Assembly: GCA_002365175.1 (NCBI GenBank)
Contig: DEZK01000002.1
Coordinates: forward strand, 170,328-234,327
Direction of reading: 5' to 3'
Origin: Raskinella chloraquaticus (SeqCode)
Lineage (GTDB): Bacteria > Pseudomonadota > Alphaproteobacteria > Rhizobiales > UBA4765
Length of the DNA stretch: 64,000 nucleotides
The notes below the pieces were generated by a model. It worked only from the letters and a program-made list of their open reading frames with translations. It was not told where the DNA came from and ran no database searches. The position numbers and the translations under genes are program-made. The first letter of the stretch is position 1, and each line of letters begins with the position of its first letter. Positions 27,393 through 34,677 of the stretch are shown piece after piece.

Positions 27393-27959
27393 TCAGTGGG
27401 CAGCGTTAGGCGCAGCAGCGTTGCGCGGATGGTCGCTGCGTTCAACCGGACAATTTTCACAACCCTCGGTATCGCAGAGACGGCAGATACGCACAGCCGG
27501 TTCGACGCTCTGCGTCCAGCGCGAGAGCATCTTGTCGAGCAGGCCCTCGAGCGTTTGCTGCTCGGTTTCCGACAGCGAGGACAAAAGCGCGTCGAAAACC
27601 TGCCGGCGGGCCTGCAGAATTTCGGCGCGCGCCGCCCGCCCCGCCGGGCTTAGAGTGAGGCAAACCGCGCGTTGATCGTCTGAATCGCGCTCGCGTTCCA
27701 CCAACCCCTGGGCGACCAGCTTGTCGACGAGACGCACCGTCCCGGCATGAGACAGACCGATCACCTGACTCAGCCCGAGAATACGGCTGAGACCCAGCGA
27801 GGCGAGGCCCGGCTCATAGCCAAGGATGACAAGGGCGGCGGCCGTCTCCCCGCCGAAATTGACGGTCGATTCGCAAGCCCCCCGCAGCGCGTCATTGCCG
27901 GCCAGCGCAAGGGCGCCCAGCAAATTCGAACGACGTCTATGATTGATACCGCTGCACAT
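27393..27959 (-). CDS. MarR family regulator with a four-cysteine C-terminal cluster
   Basis: The 188-residue protein starts at ATG 27959 (MCSGINHRRR), supported by an AAGGTGGG ribosome site. Residues 20-150 form a MarR winged helix (LSQVIGLSHAGTVRLVDKLVAQGLVERERDSDDQR). A C-terminal extension has Cys159, 162, 167 and 170 in the spacing CX2CX4CX2C, within RICRLCDTEGCENCPV. This looks like a metal- or redox-sensing site, which is inference from spacing. An inverted repeat about 40 bp upstream of the start is a candidate autoregulatory operator. The neighbouring ubiA and rsmE do not indicate its target. Confidence 0.9.
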   Translation of the reverse strand: MCSGINHRRRSNLLGALALAGNDALRGACESTVNFGGETAAALVILGYEPGLASLGLSRILGLSQVIGLSHAGTVRLVDKLVAQGLVERERDSDDQRAVCLTLSPAGRAARAEILQARRQVFDALLSSLSETEQQTLEGLLDKMLSRWTQSVEPAVRICRLCDTEGCENCPVERSDHPRNAAAPNAAH

Positions 27960-28582
27960 GGACCCACCTTCACAAACGAGTAGTCTCAAACAAATCTACG
28001 TGAAGTACGAAGTCAATTACCCGTCCTACTTCACCTTTAATCTTGTTTATGCAACCCTGACGTTTATACATTATAATACTTCGTCATGTGTCGATACCAT
28101 TAAATCGAGCGCTCATGCGATGATATTTATTTAATGTAATCAAATAGTTATTTTGTTGTTTCTGATTTTCAACGCGCTGCTGTCAGGCGTTTGCGGCACT
28201 GATTGCAAGCAAGAACGCCGATGCTGTTTTGGGGCGCATGTGCAACCAGCAGGCGCTGATGCCGCATGCGTCTTTTTGTCGCATAGTGGAATTTCAACGC
28301 TTTATCATCCTCAATTTGGGCGATGCCCTGGCTAAATTGGCCCGGAAGGGACGAGAGGCCGGCGTTTCCAATATCAAAACGAGTTTCGGGGAAGAGCAAT
28401 AATGACAACGCTTTGAAACATGCGTCATGCCATCATGCGATAAAACTTTGATATCTGTGCCGTGAACGGTTCTGCCCCGCCGGTTTTCCCGGTTTTTATG
28501 ATTGGCCCTTTTGCTGCGGCGGTCGCACGATCGCGCGTCACGACCTGCAACGCAACTTCGCCCCCTGCCCGGGATCGCCAAC
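27960..28582. other. AT-rich intergenic region between the MarR gene and ubiA
   Basis: This 623-bp gap is the largest in the window. From about 27985 to 28165 it is clearly richer in A+T than its surroundings and contains the inverted repeat listed separately. From 28170 to 28500 composition returns toward the genome average. The short frames there (for example 79 codons leftward at 28169-28408) show no family features. It may hold promoters for both flanking genes, a small RNA, or the decayed remains of a gene; I cannot decide. Confidence 0.55.
28000..28034. promoter_or_regulatory. Inverted repeat GTGAAGTA-N19-TACTTCAC upstream of the MarR gene
   Basis: A perfect 8-bp inverted repeat has arms at 28000-28007 and 28027-28034. 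On the minus strand a TTGACT (28011-28016) lies between the arms and can act as a -35 for the MarR gene, with a weak -10 seventeen bases on. The arms therefore flank a plausible promoter element, as expected for autorepression. A further TTCAC lies close to the MarR ribosome site (27968-27972). Confidence 0.5.
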
Positions 28583-29515
28583 ATGCCCTCGCCCTCTCTG
28601 CCGGATGCACCGCCAGGCAATTGGGTCGACACCAGGGCTCCTCCGGGCTGGCGCCCCTATCTGCGATTGATGCGGGCTGATCGTCCGATCGGCACCTGGC
28701 TGCTGCTCCTGCCCTGCTGGTGGGGCGCGGCCCTGGCCACCCTTCCTGACGGCGCGCCACGCCTTGATGTCGCACATCTTGCGCTCTTTGCCATCGGCGC
28801 TTTCGTGATGCGCGGCGCTGGCTGCGTGTGGAACGACATTACCGACCGCGATATCGATGCCAGGGTCGCCCGGACAGCCGGGCGCCCCCTGCCCTCAGGA
28901 GCTGTAACGGTGCGCGCCGCCTTGCTCTTCATGGCATGCCTGCTGGCGGCAGGGCTGCTGGTCCTGTTGCAGTTCAACCTGCCAGCCATCCTCATTGGCC
29001 TGTCGTCGATCCTGGTCATCGCGGCATATCCGTTCATAAAACGGATCAGCGATTTTCCCCAATTGGTGCTCGGGCTCGCCTTCAACTGGGGCGTGCTGGT
29101 GGGCTGGGCGGCGGTCCATGGCGATCTTGGCGTTGCCCCCCTCCTCCTTTACAGCGCCGGCATTGCCTGGACGCTTGGCTATGACACCATCTACGCCCTG
29201 CAGGATATCGATGATGACGCAATCGTTGGGGTGCGCTCGACGGCGCGCTATTTCGGCACCCAGGTGATGACAGCGATCAGCTTTTTTTATGCCGCAGCGA
29301 TCCTGTTTGCGGTCCTGGCTCTGCTGCGCGTGACGGCGGGCCCCATCGGCTATCTTGGCGCCATCATCTTTGCGTTCATGCTGGCCCGCCAGGTGATGAC
29401 GCTTGATCCATCAAACGAACGTTCGGCGCTGGCCGCCTTTCGTGCCAATCGGGCGGCAGGGCTGGTGTTTTTTTTAGCCCTTGCCGCTGATGGCTGGCTG
29501 CGCGCGAGCCTTTAG
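28583..29515 (+). CDS. ubiA: 4-hydroxybenzoate octaprenyltransferase
   Basis: The 310-residue membrane enzyme prenylates 4-hydroxybenzoate in ubiquinone synthesis. ATG 28583 (MPSPSLPDA) gives the usual short cytosolic leader; the frame extends to 28502 without coding character. Both Asp-rich motifs are intact: VWNDITDRDIDARVARTAGR and YDTIYALQDIDDDAIVG. About eight helices follow. The opening RLMRADRPIGTWLLLLPCWW is diagnostic for UbiA as opposed to CtaB. Its stop overlaps the stop region of the convergent DUF6101 gene by 4 bp. Confidence 0.97.
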   Translation: MPSPSLPDAPPGNWVDTRAPPGWRPYLRLMRADRPIGTWLLLLPCWWGAALATLPDGAPRLDVAHLALFAIGAFVMRGAGCVWNDITDRDIDARVARTAGRPLPSGAVTVRAALLFMACLLAAGLLVLLQFNLPAILIGLSSILVIAAYPFIKRISDFPQLVLGLAFNWGVLVGWAAVHGDLGVAPLLLYSAGIAWTLGYDTIYALQDIDDDAIVGVRSTARYFGTQVMTAISFFYAAAILFAVLALLRVTAGPIGYLGAIIFAFMLARQVMTLDPSNERSALAAFRANRAAGLVFFLALAADGWLRASL

Positions 29516-30117
29516 TCGTAGGAAATGATTTCGCTATCGGCGCTGAGCATGATCGGTTCGCTTGCCGGGCTGACGATACGACGGCGGGCGGCAAGAGGCC
29601 GGCGCTGCCAGCTCGCCCGCGAGCGGCGGCGGGCAAGGGTGCGGGAGATGGCGAGAGCGCCAAACGATGACGTCGCGACCTCGTCGCCCGCGCTGGTCCG
29701 CATCAACAGAGGCAGGCCCAGCTCGCGGCCCCAGCGGCGCCACTCGGCAATGACGTCGCAATCATCGCTTGCCTTGAATACCTCAACTTCCAGCCCCTTG
29801 TCAGCATGAGCAAGGACAATCCGCGCGCTGCTGACCTGGCCCTGCTCGGAAAACGTCAACTCGACGCTGACGCCCTGGTAATGGCGGAATGGAACGGTGA
29901 GAGAAATCGTCAAACCTGTGGAACTGCGATGGCGCACAACGATGGCGCGCCGCGCCGGCCACAGCGAGGCGCGGCCGCGCGAAGCGGCAATGTCACGCAG
30001 GCGGATATCGGGCACAGGCTCTTGCCAGGCTCGTTCGGGCGGAGATAGAGGGGCGGCGCCCTGCACAGACGCATGGCTGCGGCACGCGCCGCCCTCGATC
30101 GCGTATAAATGTCTCAT
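29512..30117 (-). CDS. DUF6101 family protein
   Basis: The 201-residue protein starts at ATG 30117 (MRHLYAIEGG); the longer frame to 30318 includes non-coding leader. It has a first half with ARRAIVVRHRSSTGLTISLTV and YQGVSVELTF, a middle section SARIVLAHADKGLEVEVFKA, AEWRRWGRELGLPLLM, and a basic Arg-rich stretch before a C-terminal DSEIISYD. This order matches DUF6101 proteins of Rhizobiales, which are soluble and uncharacterised. It is divergent from the MAPEG gene and convergent with ubiA, a position often seen for the family. Confidence 0.85.
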   Translation of the reverse strand: MRHLYAIEGGACRSHASVQGAAPLSPPERAWQEPVPDIRLRDIAASRGRASLWPARRAIVVRHRSSTGLTISLTVPFRHYQGVSVELTFSEQGQVSSARIVLAHADKGLEVEVFKASDDCDVIAEWRRWGRELGLPLLMRTSAGDEVATSSFGALAISRTLARRRSRASWQRRPLAARRRIVSPASEPIMLSADSEIISYD

Positions 30118-30295
30118 CTTCACGCTTCCCTGTGGGGCTTTGCCCCTTATGCACCCTGTGTAGCAGGTAAACGGCGCCAAGCGCTTAATCAGCGCGGTTA
30201 ACCCAAAGTGATCGGACCGGCGATCAGCAACGTAGTGAACGAAGCCTTGCACGCGCTGAGGCTTTGAAGGACAAGGGATCAACAGGGGAATCTCC

Positions 30296-30697
30296 ATGCC
30301 ATTGCAAATGCCACTCAAGGCTGCTGCCTTTTATGCCGCGCTCCATATTTTGCTGCTCGTCGTGCTCACAGGTCTCGTCATCCGCCGCCGGCGCAGCCAG
30401 CTGATCGGGATTGGTGATGGCGGCGACAAGCTGATGATGCGCTTGATCCGCGTCCACGGGAACGCGGCTGAACAGGCGGCGCCGAATTTGGCCCTCCTCA
30501 TCCTGATGGGCCTGCTCGCAGCCCCGGTATGGTCGGTCCATCTGTTCGGTTTCATCAGCCTTGCCGGGCGCGTATTGCACGCCTTTGGCCTGTCGCAATC
30601 AGCCGGTGGCAGCCTCGGGCGGGTGTCCGGCATGGTCCTGACACTGAATTGCCTGATCATCGGCGCCCTCGGCCTTCTCGTGCTGGCCTTTCTTTGA
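30296..30697 (+). CDS. MAPEG family membrane protein
   Basis: The 133-residue protein has four hydrophobic helices and the MAPEG pattern, with an RVHGNAAEQAAPNLALLILMG segment at about residues 48-68 and FISLAGRVLHAFGLSQS further on. MAPEG proteins include microsomal glutathione transferases, and bacterial versions are mostly uncharacterised. A ribosome site AGGGGA precedes ATG 30296. Its TGA overlaps the ATG of tldE (TGATG), so the two are probably co-translated, although no functional link is known. Confidence 0.93.
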   Translation: MPLQMPLKAAAFYAALHILLLVVLTGLVIRRRRSQLIGIGDGGDKLMMRLIRVHGNAAEQAAPNLALLILMGLLAAPVWSVHLFGFISLAGRVLHAFGLSQSAGGSLGRVSGMVLTLNCLIIGALGLLVLAFL

Positions 30698-32061
30698 TGG
30701 CAAGGGGCGATGAGGATACGACGCTCAGCGGGCTGGCGGAGCGGGCATCGGCGCTCGTTCTGGCAGCGCAGCGGGCGGGTGCCGACATGGCTGACACCAT
30801 CGTCGCGCGCGGGCGCTCGTTGTCGGTGAGTGTGCGCAATGGCCGGCTTGAAGACAATCAGAGCTCGGAAGGCGACCAGCTTGGCCTGCGGGTGTTCGTG
30901 GGGCGGCGCTCGGCCATTGTCTCGTCGAGCGATTGTGCGCCAGGCGGTTTTGCGGCACTTGCCGAGCGGGCGGTGGCGATGGCGCGGCTGGCGCCCGATG
31001 ATGCCTTCGCCGGGCTTGCCGACCCGGCCGATCTTGCAGGTGGCGAGACCACCGACCTTGATCTCTATGACCCCTCAATCGTCGACGCGGTGCAGCTTGA
31101 GGCCGAGGCGCTTGAAGCGGAGGCGGCTGCGCTCGCTATCAAGGGCGTCACGGCATCCGGCGGGGCGCATGCCTCGCATGGCTCATATGGTGCGGTGCTG
31201 GCAACCAGCGCCGGCTTCAGCGGCGTTTATCAGCGATCGAGTTTTTCCCGCTCGGTGACGGCAATCGCCGGCGAGGGCACGGCCATGCATCGCGATGGTG
31301 ATATGAGTGTCAAAATTGCCCGCGCCGACCTGGAGGCTCCCGCCAGCATCGGCCGTCTGGCGGGTGAGCGCGCCGCAGCCGGCCTCAACGCGCGCAAATT
31401 GCCAACACAGCGCATCCCCGTCATCTTCGATCGTCGTGTCTCCTCATCGCTCGCGGGCCATCTGGCGGCGGCGGTGAATGGCGCATCAATAGCTCGAAAA
31501 ACCTCGTTCCTGCTGGGAAAGATCGGCGCCAAGCTCTTTGCCGACGGCGTCGTGATCGAGGATGATCCTCTGCGCCGCAAGGGTCTGCGCTCCCGCCCCT
31601 TCGATGATGAGGGGGTGCAGAGCCGGCGCCTCAAGCTCATTGATGACGGAATCCTGCAAAGCTATCTTCTCGATAGCGCCACAGCGCGCGAACTCAACCT
31701 GCAGACAACCGGCCATGCCAGCCGCGGCAGCGGCTCGGCCCCCTCGCCCTCACCCAGCAATATCACGCTGCACAACGGGCAACGCAGCCCGCGCGAGATG
31801 ATGCGCGATCTGGGCAAAGGCCTGCTGGTGACGCAGCTCATCGGCTCGGGCGTCAATCTGGTGACGGGTGACTATTCGCGCGGCTGCTGGGGCTTCTGGT
31901 TTGAAAATGGCGAGATCGTCGCGCCGGTTGCGGAAATCACCATCGCCGGCCATTTATCGACGATGTTTGCCGCCCTTGAGCCGGCCAATGATCTGGAGAT
32001 GAAATTCTCCACCAACGCGCCCTCCTGCTACGTCGGAGACATGACGCTTGGCGGCCTCTGA
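30697..32061 (+). CDS. pmbA: TldE/PmbA metallopeptidase partner subunit
   Basis: The 454-residue protein starts at ATG 30697, overlapping the MAPEG stop. It matches the TldE/PmbA branch: the N-terminal RGRSLSVSVRNGRLEDNQSSEG, a middle IPVIFDRRVSSSLAGHLAAAVNG where TldD has its zinc motif (no HExxxH here), and a C-terminal GSGVNLVTGDYSRGCWGFWFENGEIV. TldE lacks catalytic zinc and pairs with TldD to form the active protease. The TldD gene is about 12 kb away in this window. Its 3' end overlaps the CysQ-like gene by 14 bp. Confidence 0.96.
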   Translation: MARGDEDTTLSGLAERASALVLAAQRAGADMADTIVARGRSLSVSVRNGRLEDNQSSEGDQLGLRVFVGRRSAIVSSSDCAPGGFAALAERAVAMARLAPDDAFAGLADPADLAGGETTDLDLYDPSIVDAVQLEAEALEAEAAALAIKGVTASGGAHASHGSYGAVLATSAGFSGVYQRSSFSRSVTAIAGEGTAMHRDGDMSVKIARADLEAPASIGRLAGERAAAGLNARKLPTQRIPVIFDRRVSSSLAGHLAAAVNGASIARKTSFLLGKIGAKLFADGVVIEDDPLRRKGLRSRPFDDEGVQSRRLKLIDDGILQSYLLDSATARELNLQTTGHASRGSGSAPSPSPSNITLHNGQRSPREMMRDLGKGLLVTQLIGSGVNLVTGDYSRGCWGFWFENGEIVAPVAEITIAGHLSTMFAALEPANDLEMKFSTNAPSCYVGDMTLGGL

Positions 32062-32821
32062 CGATGATGCTGATCTGGCGCTTCTGACCTCGTTTGCCCG
32101 CGAGGCGGCGGCGCTTGCGCTGACCTTTTTCGGTCAGGCGCCGAAATCATGGACCAAGAGCGGCAATTCGCCGGTGAGCGAGGCGGACATTGCCATTGAC
32201 CGCCTGCTGCACGATGGCCTGCGGGCAGCCCGGCCAGCTTATGGCTGGTTGTCGGAGGAGGCGGTCGATTCTGCCGAACGTCTGAGCGCTGATACATTGT
32301 TTGTCGTTGATCCCATCGACGGTACGCGCGCCTTTCTTGCCGGCCAGGAAGACTGGACGGTGTCGCTGGCGGTCGTGCGGGAGGGGCGTCCGGTCGCCGC
32401 CTGTCTCGTGGCGCCGGTCCGCAACATCGTGTTTGAAGCGAGCCGCGGCAGGGGCACGTTCATCGGCAGCGCGCGACTGGCGGTCAGCACACTTGGAGAC
32501 GCGGCAAAGGCGCGTGTTGCCAGCCCCAAAGCTCATGTTGGCGTCACTCTGCCGGCCTTCGCCGAGGCGGTGCCGCGTATTGCCTCGCTGGCGTTGAGAC
32601 TTGCGAGTGTTGCCAACCAGCATATTGATGCAGCCTTTGCCGGACCCGGCGCCAAGGACTGGGATATTGCGGCTGCCGACCTTATCGTCACCGAAGCCGG
32701 CGGGCGGCTCAGCGATTTCTCCGGCCATCACCCGCTTTATAACCGGCCCGACCCCAGCCATCCCGCGCTTCTTGCGGCAGGCCCGGCCCTCCACGATGTG
32801 CTCCTGACCAGCCGCTCGTGA
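32048..32821 (+). CDS. Inositol monophosphatase-family protein, CysQ-like
   Basis: The 257-residue protein has the lithium-sensitive phosphatase motifs: SWTKSGNSPVSEADIAID, the Glu pair of WLSEEAVD, DPIDGTRAFLAGQEDWTVSLA (metal-binding DPIDGT) and the C-terminal GPGAKDWDIAAADLIVTEAGG. Members hydrolyse inositol phosphates or 3'-phosphoadenosine 5'-phosphate; the 3'(2'),5'-bisphosphate nucleotidase reading fits its length but is not certain. The start is TTG 32048, because no in-frame ATG gives the N-terminus, and it overlaps the end of tldE. Confidence 0.92.
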   Translation: MAASDDDADLALLTSFAREAAALALTFFGQAPKSWTKSGNSPVSEADIAIDRLLHDGLRAARPAYGWLSEEAVDSAERLSADTLFVVDPIDGTRAFLAGQEDWTVSLAVVREGRPVAACLVAPVRNIVFEASRGRGTFIGSARLAVSTLGDAAKARVASPKAHVGVTLPAFAEAVPRIASLALRLASVANQHIDAAFAGPGAKDWDIAAADLIVTEAGGRLSDFSGHHPLYNRPDPSHPALLAAGPALHDVLLTSRS

Positions 32822-32830
32822 GCGCTGGTC

Positions 32831-33025
32831 CTAGGCCTCGATGCCGTCATCCGTCGCGTCATTCTCGTCAGCAAGACCAGCCTCATCGTCGCCCGGCATG
32901 ACATAGGCGCCTTTGAGCCAGCGGCCCAGATCGATATCGGCGCAGCGCTTTGAACAGAAGGGGTGATAGCGCATTACCGCAAGCTTGCTGCAGATGGGGC
33001 AGGGCTTGCCGGCTGGCGCGGTCAT
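32831..33025 (-). CDS. yacG: DNA gyrase inhibitor / zinc-binding protein YacG
   Basis: The 64-residue zinc-ribbon protein starts at ATG 33025 (MTAPAGKPCP), 4 bp after the maf stop. Its zinc ligands are Cys9, 12, 24 and 28 (CPIC...FCSKRC), followed by the conserved ADIDLGRWLKGAYVMPG and an acidic tail. E. coli YacG binds GyrB and inhibits gyrase. The maf-yacG pairing is standard in Rhizobiales. Confidence 0.94.
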   Translation of the reverse strand: MTAPAGKPCPICSKLAVMRYHPFCSKRCADIDLGRWLKGAYVMPGDDEAGLADENDATDDGIEA

Positions 33026-33029
33026 GCCG

Positions 33030-33656
33030 TCAGCTCCGGGCATCAAGCCAGCCAAGACGTGTGGGGTAATGCTCGCCGCTCAGCATATTGGCGGTCTCGT
33101 GCAGGGGCAGGCCGACGACGTTGGAGTAAGAGCCCGACAGTTTGACGACGAAGCAATCGGCGATGCCCTGAATGGCATAGCCGCCAGCCTTGCCGCGCCA
33201 TTCACCGGACGCAAGATAGGCCTCGACCTCGTCGCGCGACAGCCGCTTGAAGCGCAGCCTGGTCTCAACCAGACGCTGGCGCACCGACCCCTTGGGCGTG
33301 ATCAGTGTCACGCTGGTCCATACGCGGTGCGAGCGCCCCGAAAGGAGACGCAGGCAGGCAGTTGCCTGCTCGATATTCTCCGCTTTTGGCAACACCCGCC
33401 GCCCCAGCGCCACCACCGTGTCGGCGGCCAGTACGAGCGCTGGATGAAGATCATTATCATCCTTCACCCGCTCATAGGTGGCGAGCGCCTTTTCTTTCGA
33501 CAGGCGCGCGGCAAGCGAGCGCGGCCATTCGCCCTTGCGGGGTGTCTCGTCGATGTCGGCAGGGCGCAGCGCCTGCGGCTCGATGCCGATCTGCGCCAGA
33601 AGCGACAGGCGGCGGGGAGAGGCGGATGCAAGAATGAGCTTGGGGCGTTCGGTCAT
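33030..33656 (-). CDS. maf: Maf-family nucleoside triphosphate pyrophosphatase
   Basis: The 208-residue protein hydrolyses non-canonical or excess nucleoside triphosphates to monophosphates. Family motifs are ILASASPRRLSLLAQIG at the N-terminus, ADIDETPRKGEWP, LAADTVVALGRRVLPK and the C-terminal GKAGGYAIQGIADCFV and GSYSNVVGLPLHET. The gene lies between the LMW phosphatase and yacG. In many relatives infA sits just before it, and that gene is absent here. Confidence 0.95.
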   Translation of the reverse strand: MTERPKLILASASPRRLSLLAQIGIEPQALRPADIDETPRKGEWPRSLAARLSKEKALATYERVKDDNDLHPALVLAADTVVALGRRVLPKAENIEQATACLRLLSGRSHRVWTSVTLITPKGSVRQRLVETRLRFKRLSRDEVEAYLASGEWRGKAGGYAIQGIADCFVVKLSGSYSNVVGLPLHETANMLSGEHYPTRLGWLDARS

Positions 33657-33734
33657 GGGTTTCGTCTAGCCGATGTCGGCACGGAAGAAAACGGCTTGCG
33701 CCATGGCGTCTGTCGCCGGGCTTTGCGTCGCTCG

Positions 33735-34187
33735 TCAATCGCCAGCGGCGGGCACGGGGGCAAATCGCTTGCGGATGCGGGCAAGCAGCTGGTCGCGCAC
33801 TGTCCGGTAGGCGTCGAGGATCTGCTCGCGGCTGCCTTGCTGGGTGGAGGGATCAAAGGTTGGCCAATACTCGACGTCGACCGCCATGGTGCGGGTGAAT
33901 TCCAGCGCCTTGTGATGGGCCTCCGGTGAAAGCGAGACCAGAAGATCGAAATTAAACCCTTCAAAATCTTCCAGCTCTTCCACCGTCTGCGCCCGGTGCT
34001 TGGCGATATCAAGGCCAAGTTCGTCCATGGCGGCAATCGTAAACCCGTCGGCCTCGCCCTTGCGCACCCCGGCTGAAGCGACGTAAAGCGATTTGCCCGC
34101 GACATAGCGCAACAAGGAGGCCGCCATCGGGGAGCGAACGGTGTTCATGCTGCACATGAACAGCACCGCCCCCGGACGCGCCGCCAT
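33735..34187 (-). CDS. Low-molecular-weight protein tyrosine phosphatase / ArsC-like protein
   Basis: The 150-residue protein has the phosphate-binding loop C(X)5R at residues 12-18 (CSMNTVRSPM), and a general-acid Asp in YWPTFDPST. This is the LMW-PTP fold used by tyrosine phosphatases and thioredoxin-type arsenate reductases. The Asn and Thr in the loop resemble the arsenate-reductase-like members of Rhizobiales, but a tyrosine phosphatase role cannot be excluded. It follows UPF0262 by 6 bp in the hisD cluster, a conserved order that gives no arsenic context. Confidence 0.9.
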   Translation of the reverse strand: MAARPGAVLFMCSMNTVRSPMAASLLRYVAGKSLYVASAGVRKGEADGFTIAAMDELGLDIAKHRAQTVEELEDFEGFNFDLLVSLSPEAHHKALEFTRTMAVDVEYWPTFDPSTQQGSREQILDAYRTVRDQLLARIRKRFAPVPAAGD

Positions 34188-34193
34188 CGCCGC

Positions 34194-34670
34194 TCAGCCT
34201 TTCCAGTACAAAACGCTGATGAGGGTAAACAGCCGCCTGGCGGTGTCATTGTCGACGGTGATCTTGCCTTTCAGTCGATCAACCAGCACCTCGGCCCCTT
34301 CATTGTGGACGCCGCGCCGTGCCATATCGATGGTCTCGATCTGCTGGGGCGAAGCGGTACGAATGGCAGAATAATAACTGTCGCAGATCGTGTAATAATC
34401 CTTGACGATGCGCCGGAACGGGGTGAGCGACAGGAGATGTGTCATCACCTTCGCCTCGCCGTCACTGATATCGAAGACGAGGCGGTTATCCTGGATCAGC
34501 AGGGTGAGCACATAAGGTCCGCCCTCATGGCCTTCCGGCGCAAAATAATTACCCTCCTTGATGTCATAGATCGCCACCGCGCGCTCATGCTCGATACCGG
34601 GAAGACCGCGCCCGATGGTGGCCTCATCGAGAATGATGTCGATCAGACGTCGCCGCTCATCTGCACTCAT
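34194..34670 (-). CDS. UPF0262 family protein
   Basis: The 158-residue protein starts at ATG 34670 (MSADERRRLIDIILDEATIG), 7 bp after the hisD stop. It contains HERAVAIYDIKEGNYFAP, SLTPFRRIVKDYYTICDSYYSAI, and the C-terminal DNDTARRLFTLISVLYWKG, which are the family hallmarks. UPF0262 is confined mostly to alphaproteobacteria and its function is not known. Its conserved place between hisD and the LMW phosphatase suggests co-expression only. Confidence 0.95.
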   Translation of the reverse strand: MSADERRRLIDIILDEATIGRGLPGIEHERAVAIYDIKEGNYFAPEGHEGGPYVLTLLIQDNRLVFDISDGEAKVMTHLLSLTPFRRIVKDYYTICDSYYSAIRTASPQQIETIDMARRGVHNEGAEVLVDRLKGKITVDNDTARRLFTLISVLYWKG

Positions 34671-34677
34671 GGCAAAC

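Noticed and set aside
28169..28408. A 79-codon leftward frame in the gap before ubiA
   Set aside because: It has no family features, no good ribosome site and no clear coding bias.
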